Of a stretch of DNA of 64,000 bases, positions 26,340 to 35,044 are shown piece after piece. The notes beneath the pieces were generated by a model that saw only the letters and a program-made list of their open reading frames with translations, was not told the DNA's origin and searched no databases. The position numbers and the translations under genes are program-made. Position 1 is the stretch's first letter. Each line of letters opens with the position of its first letter. The DNA lies in NCBI RefSeq assembly GCF_900112615.1, contig NZ_FOMK01000004.1:868001-932000 (forward strand), read 5' to 3'. This DNA comes from Chitinophaga sp. CF118. GTDB lineage: Bacteria; Bacteroidota; Bacteroidia; Chitinophagales; Chitinophagaceae.

Positions 26340-27260
26340 TTATTTTTTAGGTTTCAGGGTTACTTCTACACTCCATTCGCTGCCGCTGCCAATATGATAA
26401 ATATCCGCAAAGCTACCCTGGTTGAGAGCAAATGATAACTGCAGCAAGCTATTCAGGTAACTTAGTGGTTTACCTTTTGGTACTGCCCCAAACGTCTGAC
26501 TGTAAGGCGCATCGCCTTCATATACTTTCTTACCGGAATGGAAAATAATTACATGCAGGATATCGCCGTATTGTGGGTGCAATTGGTTTAAGAGATCACC
26601 GTTGATGTTAGTCCAGATATTGCCATATTGAACGTCCAAAATGGAGATATTACCTTTCAGCTTAGCTCCTGCCAGGGTAGCCTGCTGATAAGGGATTTTA
26701 ACCACTTCTTTAGGCAGTGCAGGACCTACCTGCTCATAAGTGATAGCACCCGCAGCCAGCCGGGCACCGGTGTACGCATATACATCCCTGCCATGAAAAG
26801 TGTAGGACTTCTGAGAGTCTTTACGACGGTTTACCGCTTCATCTATTTCACGTATTTCAGCAATCCCTAATGATTCCGCTATCAGGGTAAGTGTACCATT
26901 ATCTGGCGTAACGATGAACTGTCCCGTGTTTGTTTTCAGTACCACTGATTTCCTGGTAGTACCTACACCCGGGTCTACTACGGATACGAATACTGTACCA
27001 GCAGGCCAGTAGGGAACGGTTTGCTGGAGGCGGTAAGCCGCTTCCCAGATGTTATAGGCCGGGATTTCATGGGTAAGGTCGTATAGTTTAAGATCGGCAG
27101 AAACGCCTGATGCTACGCCTTTCATGGCTGAAACAGCACCATCTTTTAAACCGAAGTCTGATTGAAAAACGACAATCTTATTTTGGGAGAAGGACTGGCT
27201 GCTAACCAGGAGGAATAATATGATACCAAGAACTTTTTGCATATTTTTTCTCATGAACAC
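26340..27260 (-). CDS. Exported SAM hydroxide adenosyltransferase (DUF62 / chlorinase-fluorinase fold)
   Basis: A 306-residue protein of the SAM hydroxide adenosyltransferase family, which in cytosolic homologues splits S-adenosylmethionine with water to adenosine and methionine. Family motifs are FQSDFGLKDGAVSAMKG (consensus TDFG-x2-D), SVVDPGVGTTRKSV, VTPDNGTLT and TFHGRDVYA. The C-terminal domain with WTNINGDLL follows. Unlike the usual cytosolic enzyme it begins with a strong signal peptide (KVLGIILFLLVSSQSFSQ), so it should act in the periplasm or outer membrane. The start may be one of several ATGs (27260, 27254 or 27242). It is the first gene of an operon with a TonB receptor. Confidence 0.88.
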   Translation of the reverse strand: MFMRKNMQKVLGIILFLLVSSQSFSQNKIVVFQSDFGLKDGAVSAMKGVASGVSADLKLYDLTHEIPAYNIWEAAYRLQQTVPYWPAGTVFVSVVDPGVGTTRKSVVLKTNTGQFIVTPDNGTLTLIAESLGIAEIREIDEAVNRRKDSQKSYTFHGRDVYAYTGARLAAGAITYEQVGPALPKEVVKIPYQQATLAGAKLKGNISILDVQYGNIWTNINGDLLNQLHPQYGDILHVIIFHSGKKVYEGDAPYSQTFGAVPKGKPLSYLNSLLQLSFALNQGSFADIYHIGSGSEWSVEVTLKPKK

Positions 27261-27597
27261 TGTTTTATTAGTCTACAAAGCTAGTGGATTGAATTAATTA
27301 AAAGATAACATCTGAAAAGTAAAACACAAATTATGAGTGGAAAGTTCCAGCACCTGGGTATGCAGAGATAAACTTCAGGTCCACCTTCTCATGATTTCAG
27401 GAAAACAAATTAATCGCAGGTGTTCACAGCTAATAATTTCACATTAAAATTATCATACTACATAATAACATAGAAACCAATATTAAATCACCAACGCAGT
27501 GATGCTATTAGTACGTTAAAAGTGATCTAAGTCTGCTGTAGTAGTACCTTTGCAGTAGTATAAGCCTTATATAAGCCATATCCTAGTCTTATTTTAG

Positions 27598-27639
27598 TCT
27601 TATATAAGCCATATCTATAAAGATATGGCTTATATAAGA
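27598..27639. repeat. 19-bp perfect inverted repeat with an extra direct copy
   Basis: TCTTATATAAGCCATATCT is followed by ATAA and then its exact reverse complement. A third copy of the core (CTTATATAAGCCATATC) lies in direct orientation at 27566-27582. It could be a terminator-like hairpin or a clustered binding site; the location about 200 bases before the efflux operon does not decide between these. Confidence 0.75.
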
Positions 27640-27789
27640 TCAGATATCAGCTTAAATATCTTTAAAATTACTCTTTTAGATAAGTCTCCTTACTCTTAGG
27701 GCAGGTACAGCTCTGCCTTATCATGCGTTTAAATGACAGGGGTTCCGTTCTTTTTGCAACTATGATTCTCTCTTATTCCCTTAAAAATT

Positions 27790-27832
27790 TTGGGAGTATA
27801 AATAATCTTAATACTTTTACATACCAAATGGT
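27790..27832 (+). promoter_or_regulatory. Probable promoter and repressor site of the efflux operon
   Basis: TTG, 19 bases, then TACTTTTA fit the Bacteroidota -33/-7 pattern with one mismatch. Immediately downstream ACCAAATGGT (27823-27832) is a short palindrome of the kind used by TetR-type repressors, placed over the expected transcription start. No regulator gene is adjacent. Confidence 0.45.
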
Positions 27833-27851
27833 CGGTTTTTAAACTTATAAC

Positions 27852-28934
27852 ATGGAACAAAAAAAGAAAAATCCAAAAACACTTCTAATAGTACTATTGG
27901 TGGCGGTAATTATCGCCGGGGCAGGCATTTACTACTGGATAAAAAGTGCTGCCTATGAAACAACAGACAATGCTCAGCTGGACGGGAACATTGAGCCTGT
28001 CAGGTCGAGCGTAACAGCTTATATAACCAGCATTCGTTTCCAGGATAACCAGGAAATCAAAAAGGGCGATACGTTGATTGTATTTAACACAACTGCTCTG
28101 GAGGCAAAAGTGAAACAGGCAACAGCGGCTCTTGAAAATGCGAAAGCCAGTCTTAGTATATCGGATATCAAAGCACTGGCAAGTTTGGAAAATGCACATG
28201 CTTCTATGCTAACAGCTGAATCCAACCAGCAAAATATCCTTGCTGCGAAAGCAAATCTGGATAAGGCGGAGCTGGACCTGGCCCGTGTAAGCAATCTGTT
28301 GAAAATCAAAGCTGCTACCCAGGAACAATATGAAACGGTCTTAAACCGGCTGCAAACCAGCAAAGCAGACTATGCCCAGGCTATCAGCAGGCAACAATCT
28401 TCCGTATCTACATCGCAGGGATTAACAACAAATGCGAAGGCAGAAAAAGGCCAGATTACAGCTGCACAATCTATCGTAAAACAAAAAGAAGCAGAACTGG
28501 TATTGGCAGAGGAAGATCTGAGCCATGCCTACATTATAGCTCCGCTGGATGGAATTGTGACCAAACGCTCGGTTCAGGAGGGACAGTACATCTCTGCAGG
28601 ACAAACCCTCTGTGCGCTGATTGATAATAAACATCTCTGGGTTTCTGCCAATATCAAAGAAACACAGCTGTCAAAAATCAAACCCGGACAATCCGTTGAT
28701 ATCAAAATTGATGCATATCCCGATCTGAAGTTAACAGGTAAAGTGGCTTCCTACGCAGGTGCTACCGGCTCTAAATTCTCACTATTACCTCCAGATAACG
28801 CTACCGGCAACTTTATCAAGATCACCCAGCGTTTTCCTATCCGCGTAAGTATCGATCCTTTTTTTGGGTCCGAAAACAAACCAACCGTTCTGTTTCCTGG
28901 ATTAAGTGCCTTCTTAAAAATTAAAATTGACTAA
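27852..28934 (+). CDS. HlyD-family periplasmic adaptor (EmrA-like)
   Basis: A 360-residue membrane-fusion protein with one N-terminal membrane segment (about residues 9-29). The biotinyl-lipoyl half-motif YETTDNAQLDGNIEPVRSSV is typical of EmrA. A long alpha-helical hairpin (about 80-215, rich in A, K, Q and E) and the second lipoyl half with SHAYIIAPLDGIVTKRSVQEG follow, then a beta-barrel domain. It links an inner-membrane MFS pump to an outer-membrane channel. The MFS gene starts just after its stop and a TolC-like gene follows, so a complete tripartite exporter is encoded. Confidence 0.93.
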   Translation: MEQKKKNPKTLLIVLLVAVIIAGAGIYYWIKSAAYETTDNAQLDGNIEPVRSSVTAYITSIRFQDNQEIKKGDTLIVFNTTALEAKVKQATAALENAKASLSISDIKALASLENAHASMLTAESNQQNILAAKANLDKAELDLARVSNLLKIKAATQEQYETVLNRLQTSKADYAQAISRQQSSVSTSQGLTTNAKAEKGQITAAQSIVKQKEAELVLAEEDLSHAYIIAPLDGIVTKRSVQEGQYISAGQTLCALIDNKHLWVSANIKETQLSKIKPGQSVDIKIDAYPDLKLTGKVASYAGATGSKFSLLPPDNATGNFIKITQRFPIRVSIDPFFGSENKPTVLFPGLSAFLKIKID

Positions 28935-28935
28935 G

Positions 28936-30501
28936 ATGACTGCTCCGAAGTATCCTACGGGTGCTACAAAGGCCATACTCGTAGCTACAGCCATTTCCTG
29001 TGCGATACTGGAACTGATAGATACCACTGTGGTAAACGTATCCCTCCGTGAAATAAGTGGCAGCATTGGGGCTACTACCACCGAAATTGCCTGGGTAATC
29101 ACGGCCTACAGCATTGCCAACGTGATTGTGATTCCCTTATCCGGAATGTTCTCTAACTTCTTTGGCCGTAAAAACTACTTTACAAGCTCTGTTGCCATCT
29201 TCACATTCGCCTCTTTAATGTGCGGACTCTCTGCAAACTTATGGGTTCTCGTATTCTGGCGTTTCATTCAGGGACTGGGCGGTGGTGGATTACTCTCTAC
29301 TGCCCAAAGCATTATCATGGATGCCTTCCCTCCGGAGAAAAGAACTACCGGCTTAATGATCTTCGGTCTTGGCGTTATTTTAGGACCTTCCTTCGGGCCG
29401 GCACTCGGTGGCTACATTACAGATAACTTCTCCTGGCATTGGATCTTCTTCCTCAATATTCCTATCGGTATAGCGGCTGCATTCCTCTCCTGGCGGTTTG
29501 TTCCAAACCTGGAAAATGCGGAGAAACCAACCATCGACTGGCTCGGCATCTTCTTCCTGGTAATAGGCATTGGCTCCCTCCAATATGTACTTGAAGAAGG
29601 CTCCTCGAAAGACTGGTTTGAAAGCACTGAAATTACCTGGCTTGCAATAACTGCACTGATCTTTATGACAGCATTCGTGATCCGGGAACTCAGCATTGAT
29701 TATCCTGCTGTAAACCTTCGCCTGTATAAGAACTTCAATCTCGCATTAGGTAACGGAATGAATTTAATGACCGGGATCATCTTCAACGGAACGTTGTATG
29801 CCTTCCCCCTGTTTGTGCAGCTTTCACTTGGCTGGACTGCTACTCAAACAGGAGCATTTATGATCCCCGGTTCATTGGTGGCCATACCTGCCATGATTAC
29901 CATAAAAGTACTTACAGATAATAAAGGATGGAATCCAAAGTTCATCATTATGATTGGGATGATAATGACTGCAATTCCACTCTTTTTTATCTCTTTTTCA
30001 TCTCCGGATTCCAACAGCAGCAATTTCTTCTGGCCATTCATTATGCGCGGCTTTGGAGCATTGTTTATGGTCTTACCGGTACTGGGGCTGGCAACGGCTG
30101 GTTTAACAGGTAAAAACCTGGCACAGGCAATTGGTTTGTCTAACATGTTCCGTCAGTTAGGTGCTGCATTGGGAGTAGCACTGATGGGCATTTATGTCAA
30201 TCATAATAATGCCTTTGTACGTAGTAACATGGTTGGTAATATCAGTGACTACAATCCTTTAAGTACTGATGCAATATCGTCTTATACTCAAAGCTTCCAA
30301 TCTGGAGGATTCAGTCCCGATGAGGCAGGAAACATAGCATACCAGTTGGTAGACAGTGCACTTACCAAACAGCAATTACTCGTGAGCTATAATCAAAGCT
30401 TCATGACAGCTGCAATAGCAATACTACTCTGTATTCCTCTCGTACTGCTTATCCGCTATAAAAAAGGCCAGCATTCAGCAAAATCTGATATGGCTCATTA
30501 A
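28936..30501 (+). CDS. DHA2-family MFS multidrug exporter (EmrB/QacA type)
   Basis: A 521-residue inner-membrane transporter with about 14 hydrophobic segments. The start is set at the ATG at 28936 rather than the upstream TTG at 28927, because it follows the adaptor stop by one base. It shows TTVVNVSLREISGSIGATTTE in helix 1 (the DHA2 D-x-T-I-VNVALP region), FSNFFGRKNYF (motif A), and the motif C antiporter signature GVILGPSFGPALGGYI followed by WHWIFFLNIPIG. Such pumps expel hydrophobic drugs using proton motive force. It works with the HlyD and TolC neighbours. Confidence 0.94.
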   Translation: MTAPKYPTGATKAILVATAISCAILELIDTTVVNVSLREISGSIGATTTEIAWVITAYSIANVIVIPLSGMFSNFFGRKNYFTSSVAIFTFASLMCGLSANLWVLVFWRFIQGLGGGGLLSTAQSIIMDAFPPEKRTTGLMIFGLGVILGPSFGPALGGYITDNFSWHWIFFLNIPIGIAAAFLSWRFVPNLENAEKPTIDWLGIFFLVIGIGSLQYVLEEGSSKDWFESTEITWLAITALIFMTAFVIRELSIDYPAVNLRLYKNFNLALGNGMNLMTGIIFNGTLYAFPLFVQLSLGWTATQTGAFMIPGSLVAIPAMITIKVLTDNKGWNPKFIIMIGMIMTAIPLFFISFSSPDSNSSNFFWPFIMRGFGALFMVLPVLGLATAGLTGKNLAQAIGLSNMFRQLGAALGVALMGIYVNHNNAFVRSNMVGNISDYNPLSTDAISSYTQSFQSGGFSPDEAGNIAYQLVDSALTKQQLLVSYNQSFMTAAIAILLCIPLVLLIRYKKGQHSAKSDMAH

Positions 30502-30522
30502 TCAGATTATATAATCATCATA

Positions 30523-31815
30523 ATGAAAAAGATCCTTTTCATATTATTCATCACACTTCCGTTTCTCTCTTATGCACAATTGCCTATCTCCCTGCAACAG
30601 GCGATGGATATGAGTTTGAAAAACAGGTATGATATCCATGCGAATCAATATAATATCCTGATATCAGGTAACGAGATCAGTAAAAATAAAAAAGAATGGT
30701 TACCTGATATCAATGGTTCAGGCGATATCCGCTATAATATTCAGTTTCAGGCGACATATATCCCTGCAGGTTTTGGAGGTTCAGATAAACCTTCTCTACT
30801 TGCACTGGCACCAAAGAATGTTACCGTCTTCGGTCTTGATCTCCATCAGAACATCTACAATCCCGGTATCAGCAATGATATAAAGATTGCTAAAAACAAT
30901 CTGGCATTACAGCAGGAGAAAAACCGCGCAGACGAAATAACAATCAAAACACAGGTGAGTGAAGCTTATCTGAATGTATTGCTGAAACAACTGCAATATA
31001 AAATAGCTACTGATGATGAAAACCGGTATAAAGAATACTTTCAGCTGGCAGAAGGTAAATACAACCAGGGAGCATTGATTGAAAATGATTTCCTGCATGC
31101 AAAACTGGATTATGAGAATGCCAGGTTGCAAAGTACCACAGCAAAGCAGAATAATGACCTGGCAATTGATAACCTCAAATACCAGCTGAATGTTCCTGTA
31201 AACACCATCCTTTTACTTACCGATTCATTAAACTCACAGAATGTATTAAACAATCCTGCTCCTGGAGAAAGAACAGAGATCAGGCAGTTAATGCTGGAAC
31301 AACAGAACAATACATTGCAGTTGCAGAAGATCCGTCAGAGTGTATTACCTACCCTGGCATTTACAGCAAACTATTCCCAACAGTTTCTCTACGATAATTT
31401 TAATTATACAAAAAGTGAATGGTGGGCACCATTCAGTTATGTGGGACTGAAATTAAACGTACCCATTTCTGCTCATTTCAAAAATAAGAGCACCATCAGG
31501 GAATATCAATACAGAATCAGTCGGACGGATTGGGAACTAAAACAAAAGACTGCGGATGTGGAGAATGATATCCGGACTGCTCAAACATCACTTAACAATG
31601 CACTCCAGAATGTAGAGACAACAAAAAGAAACTATGAGCTATCCAACATTATTTACAGGAATCAACAACAACAATTCACTGCAGGATCATTTGAGTACAG
31701 CAATTTGTTAGATACAGAGAAATCCCTTGCTACCGCAGAACAGAACTATATCAGGGCGGTATATGATTGCCTGCTGGCAAAGATTAATTTACAAAAGGCT
31801 CAGGGGAATTTATAA
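30523..31815 (+). CDS. TolC-family outer-membrane efflux channel
   Basis: A 430-residue outer-membrane channel with a signal peptide (MKKILFILFITLPFLSYA). The two-fold repeated TolC layout is visible as long amphipathic helices (EITIKTQVSEAYLNVLLKQL and later VENDIRTAQTSLNNALQNVE) separated by beta-barrel strands. The repeat start SLQQAMDMSLKNRYDI is typical. Family length is about 420-480. It lies 21 bases after the MFS gene, completing the EmrA-EmrB-TolC type operon. Confidence 0.93.
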   Translation: MKKILFILFITLPFLSYAQLPISLQQAMDMSLKNRYDIHANQYNILISGNEISKNKKEWLPDINGSGDIRYNIQFQATYIPAGFGGSDKPSLLALAPKNVTVFGLDLHQNIYNPGISNDIKIAKNNLALQQEKNRADEITIKTQVSEAYLNVLLKQLQYKIATDDENRYKEYFQLAEGKYNQGALIENDFLHAKLDYENARLQSTTAKQNNDLAIDNLKYQLNVPVNTILLLTDSLNSQNVLNNPAPGERTEIRQLMLEQQNNTLQLQKIRQSVLPTLAFTANYSQQFLYDNFNYTKSEWWAPFSYVGLKLNVPISAHFKNKSTIREYQYRISRTDWELKQKTADVENDIRTAQTSLNNALQNVETTKRNYELSNIIYRNQQQQFTAGSFEYSNLLDTEKSLATAEQNYIRAVYDCLLAKINLQKAQGNL

Positions 31816-31858
31816 TTTAAGCTGAATTAGATTAAATTTGGTAGCACACATTCTATAA

Positions 31859-32398
31859 ATGATGGCTATCAAACTTATCCGGGTAAATAAGTCGGACGTT
31901 ACAACCTTAAAGAATCTTTCCAGACAAACCTTCATTGAAACTTTTGCCAGCGATAACACAGCAGAAAATATGCAGTATTACCTGGACAAAAGTTTTAATG
32001 AGGAGAAACTGACTGAAGAAATTAATAACCCCAATTCTGCATTTTATTTTGCAATGTTGGATAATCAACCCATAGGTCATTTAAAACTAAACTTCGGACC
32101 CGCACAAACAGAATTAAAGGAAAATAACGGAGTAGAAGTAGAACGGATCTATGTATTAAAGGATTTCCAGGGTCAGAAAGTAGGACAGCTACTTTTTGAT
32201 AAAGCAATTCAAATTGCCAGGGATAGAAACGCTGAATATATATGGTTGGGAGTTTGGGAGAAAAACCTAAAAGCAATAGCGTTCTATACTAAGAATGGAT
32301 TTGTTCAGTTTGGAGCGCATGCTTTCCTTGTAGGTGATGATGAACAAATTGATATTATGATGAAACTGGTTTTGACACCAGTTATTTCTCCGTCATAA
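31859..32398 (+). CDS. GNAT N-acetyltransferase (PaiA-like)
   Basis: A 179-residue cytoplasmic acetyltransferase. The acetyl-CoA binding motif is VERIYVLKDFQGQKVGQLLFDKAI (Q-x-x-x-V-G loop, about residues 92-115). Motif B follows as YIWLGVWEKNLKAIAFYTKNGF. The pattern resembles the spermine/spermidine acetyltransferase PaiA group, but the substrate is not determinable. It follows the TolC gene by 43 bases on the same strand and may be read with the efflux operon. Its 3' end overlaps the convergent AbiEi-like gene by 6 bases. Confidence 0.88.
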   Translation: MMAIKLIRVNKSDVTTLKNLSRQTFIETFASDNTAENMQYYLDKSFNEEKLTEEINNPNSAFYFAMLDNQPIGHLKLNFGPAQTELKENNGVEVERIYVLKDFQGQKVGQLLFDKAIQIARDRNAEYIWLGVWEKNLKAIAFYTKNGFVQFGAHAFLVGDDEQIDIMMKLVLTPVISPS

Positions 32399-33031
32399 GC
32401 TGTTTATTGCTTTAATAATCATTAATAAACTATTTTTTTTGGGAGAATCTGAAAGCCACTCCAACATAGATTTAGTGTCAAATTCCTTTAAATATTCTTC
32501 ATTCATTCTCAAGTCCTCCAGTAAATAATTTATTGCATTTTTCTGACTTCTCAGTATTACACCTGAAGTAGTAACGGCCTTATCAAATAGGGCTTTTTCA
32601 GGTGAGGCTACTAATGCATACTGTTCATCCGATAACTTCATCCGTCGGATTCCAAAAGAATAATAAGGCAATGGGAGATGATTGTAACTAAATAAGCCTA
32701 TAGGAGTTATGAAATTCTGTGATGCTTTAACAGTTACAGATGAGATTTCATATACTCGTTCAGGAATTAATCCATAGTATGAAAGTGCCCTATCAAGAGA
32801 AACATAACTTGGGCCAAATATATGGTTAGCTAATAAAAAGGGCTCTGGTCTATTAGCTTTTATAGCGGGACCAGCAATATATAATCCCTTTTTAACAGAT
32901 TCTAATATACCTTTTTGAAGTAATTCATACACTTTATCATTAGGTCTTTTGTAATCTTTTAGAAGTGATAATACGACCTGATGAGTTAAAGGTTGTGAAG
33001 AATAGAATTGTATGGCTTCATTAATATTCAT
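32393..33031 (-). CDS. AbiEi-like type IV antitoxin protein, without an adjacent toxin
   Basis: A 212-residue protein. The N-terminal winged helix (TRGLYxxP-like: ILESVKKGLYIAGPAIKANRPEPF) and the region SYVSLDRALSYYGLIPERVYEISSVTVK match the AbiEi antitoxin family, as does the segment LVASPEKALFDKAV. In standard systems an AbiEii nucleotidyltransferase toxin starts at or overlaps the antitoxin end. Here the downstream sequence is the opposite-strand GNAT gene and no AbiEii frame is present. It is therefore an orphan antitoxin or a stand-alone regulator. The gene is AT-rich relative to its neighbours. Confidence 0.8.
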   Translation of the reverse strand: MNINEAIQFYSSQPLTHQVVLSLLKDYKRPNDKVYELLQKGILESVKKGLYIAGPAIKANRPEPFLLANHIFGPSYVSLDRALSYYGLIPERVYEISSVTVKASQNFITPIGLFSYNHLPLPYYSFGIRRMKLSDEQYALVASPEKALFDKAVTTSGVILRSQKNAINYLLEDLRMNEEYLKEFDTKSMLEWLSDSPKKNSLLMIIKAINSL

Positions 33032-33118
33032 ACCCCAATTATATAATGTAAGAATGCTAAATTATAATAAGATAAACGGTCAATTTCCGATTATCCCATC
33101 ATAATTTAACAACTATGA

Positions 33119-33469
33119 TCAATTTTTCTTCTTTTTAGGTTTAGCAGCCTTTGCATCCTTATTAAATGCCAGTGAAGTTTTTACCCAGTAATCAAACTCC
33201 TTCTTAGTCCTGATAGCATCTTCATTCACATAAATATAACCTATCATTGTTTTACCACCATGTATCATAGGCCGGCATCCGGTTTTCTCAATTGAGGCAG
33301 CATAGTCTTCAGGACTTATACGACACATGATTTCCTCATCCCTTACACAAATGCACATTTTACCATTCACCATAAAGCACATACCCCCAAACATCTTCTT
33401 CTCTTCAATATCTCCGGCACCAGCAACGGCTTCTCTTACGCGATCAGCTAATTGTTCATTGTAAGACAT
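33119..33469 (-). CDS. TfoX N-terminal domain protein
   Basis: A 116-residue protein matching the TfoX/Sxy N-terminal domain: KKMFGGMCFMVNGKMCICVRD in the first half, YAASIEKTGCRPMIHGGKTM and the conserved GYIYV. The C-terminus is a lysine-rich tail (KAAKPKKKKN). The C-terminal TfoX helix-hairpin domain is absent, as in most single-domain members. In gammaproteobacteria TfoX activates competence genes; single-domain members in Bacteroidota have no established role. It stands as a single gene. Confidence 0.88.
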   Translation of the reverse strand: MSYNEQLADRVREAVAGAGDIEEKKMFGGMCFMVNGKMCICVRDEEIMCRISPEDYAASIEKTGCRPMIHGGKTMIGYIYVNEDAIRTKKEFDYWVKTSLAFNKDAKAAKPKKKKN

Positions 33470-33511
33470 AATTATGCATTTTTTTACAACAGAAATTCTT
33501 TTCTTCCTATG

Positions 33512-34096
33512 CTATTTTTGCATATCCGGAACATCATTTGACAATATATTCCCTGGCGATTTGATACGCCCTGTTTTTAAATCAAATAAAGAGGAATCAT
33601 CAGACTTATTGTAAATGATCCGGATCAGATCATGATTAATAAAGGAAGCCCATTCAATAGATCGATTACCTGCAAATGGAAACTCAACAGACTTCCGTGT
33701 ATTAAGGTCAGTAACTACTAAAAAATTTCTATCAATGATCAGGTGCTTGTCACCATAAAACATATTTCCAACAAAGTCTCTATCAGCTCTACCAAATTCG
33801 AACTTATCCAGGGTCAATGTATCTATTAAAAAAGACGGACTTTCTTTGGGAATAAAACAGAACCTGTTATCAGGATCTGAGAACTGATATTTATCCAGCT
33901 TTGTAGATGTCAGATTCCAACTTCCAAAGTAATCTGTTGTCCGATCCTCCCCATTAATAATGAGCTCCGCAACAAGTAGGTCACGGCCATTATTGGGCTC
34001 TTTATAATCTCCCAGATTCAATGTTATATGATTCCCATTATTTATTAAGGAATAAGGTTCAGTATATGGTACATAATCAGATTTGGTAAATTTCAT
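33512..34096 (-). CDS. Unknown protein, shorter tandem paralogue of the gene at 34155
   Basis: The start is placed at the internal ATG (MKFTKSDYVPYTEPYS) because it aligns with the start of the neighbouring paralogue (MKFTKIDNIPSPT); the frame is open 11 codons further upstream through spacer sequence. Shared blocks include ENHI/GNHI, INGVDRTADY/INGEDRTTDY, KYQFSDP-RFCFIP, DFVGN-FYGDKHL and SIEWA-F-N-DLIRII. The C-terminal about 35 residues of the paralogue are missing, so this copy may be truncated. No signal peptide or known domain is seen; repeated short beta-strand patterns suggest a propeller-like fold. Confidence 0.6.
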   Translation of the reverse strand: MKFTKSDYVPYTEPYSLINNGNHITLNLGDYKEPNNGRDLLVAELIINGEDRTTDYFGSWNLTSTKLDKYQFSDPDNRFCFIPKESPSFLIDTLTLDKFEFGRADRDFVGNMFYGDKHLIIDRNFLVVTDLNTRKSVEFPFAGNRSIEWASFINHDLIRIIYNKSDDSSLFDLKTGRIKSPGNILSNDVPDMQK

Positions 34097-34154
34097 ACTG
34101 GATTCTTTTGGAAATTCCACATACGTCAAACATTCAATTTTCTGTATCAGATCT

Positions 34155-34841
34155 TTATTCTTCTACCAGGAATTTTGCAGTATGTGTAGGATCTCCTCCT
34201 GTCCATATCATCTCCAGGATATTCTTCTGACCCTCTAGTTTATAACTCCGGACAATCCATGCGGATGCACCTTCTCTTGCTATGCTGCGCGTTTCAATGA
34301 TACGACCGGTATTTAAATCAAATAAAGAACACTCATTGGAATGATAATGAATGATACGGATAAGATCCGGATTGACAAAGTATGCCCACTCAATAGATGG
34401 TTCACCTTCAAATGGAAACTTGGTAGACTTGAGCGTATGAAGGTCAGTGACTATTAAGTGATCATTACAAACTACCAGATGTTTATCCCCATAAAATATA
34501 TTTCCAACAAAATCAAAGTCGGCCTTTCCGAAATTCATTTTATTCAGTGTATCCGTATCTACCAACATTAATGATGATGATGCCGGAATAAAACAGAACC
34601 TGCCAGCAGGGTCCGAGAACTGATATTTAGTTAGTCCGAAAATGACTTTGTTTCCATCTCTCAAATAATCTGCTGTTCTATCTACACCGTTAATGATGAA
34701 CTGAACAATATGCATCATAGGCCCCTGATCCGGGTCTGTCCAGTCAATTAACTTAAATTCAATATGATTCTCCTTATTCGTTACAGAATAATTATTAGGA
34801 TGAGTTGGAGAAGGAATATTGTCAATCTTAGTAAACTTCAT
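34155..34841 (-). CDS. Unknown protein, tandem paralogue
   Basis: A 228-residue protein with no recognised family. It looks soluble and beta-rich: LMLVDTDTLNKMNFGKADFDFVG, HLIVTDLHTLKSTKFPF and SLFDLNTGRI read like successive propeller blades in which a value is fetched from a named tag. It lies directly upstream of its shorter paralogue (59 bases between stop and the preferred start). Base composition is AT-rich. Tandem duplication of a small cytoplasmic unknown next to AbiEi and TfoX genes suggests an accessory region. Confidence 0.65.
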   Translation of the reverse strand: MKFTKIDNIPSPTHPNNYSVTNKENHIEFKLIDWTDPDQGPMMHIVQFIINGVDRTADYLRDGNKVIFGLTKYQFSDPAGRFCFIPASSSLMLVDTDTLNKMNFGKADFDFVGNIFYGDKHLVVCNDHLIVTDLHTLKSTKFPFEGEPSIEWAYFVNPDLIRIIHYHSNECSLFDLNTGRIIETRSIAREGASAWIVRSYKLEGQKNILEMIWTGGDPTHTAKFLVEE

Positions 34842-34986
34842 GCTTTATTTATTTCTTCCAAGTTAATAACCTTCAGATTACAGATATTAAAAGTAATCTA
34901 TTTGGGTATAGTTTTGCAATAACGATTAAAGAATTTAAAGCATGGAAAATATGTACGTTGAGGTAGTTGGACGGGAATGTAAATAC

Positions 34987-35035
34987 ATAATAATGGTGCC
35001 GGGAATAAAATAATTTATCCCGGCACCATTATTAT
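34987..35035 (-). terminator. Terminator at the end of the susCD operon
   Basis: ATAATAATGGTGCCGGGA pairs perfectly with TCCCGGCACCATTATTAT (18 bp) around a 13-base A/T loop. It lies 10 bases after the GH97 stop on the minus strand. Confidence 0.85.
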
Positions 35036-35044
35036 TATAAAGAT

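Larger units (their letters stand above)
27261..27851. other. Divergent intergenic region between the SAM-hydrolase unit and the efflux operon
   Basis: 591 bases without a supported gene. It carries a long inverted repeat plus a third direct copy (27566-27639) and a Bacteroidota-type promoter for the efflux operon (27790-27832), listed separately. It must also hold the minus-strand promoter of the SAM hydrolase/TonB unit, which I could not pinpoint. Confidence 0.6.

Noticed and set aside
28927..28935. TTG start for the MFS transporter
   Set aside because: An ATG three codons later, one base after the adaptor stop, is the simpler start.
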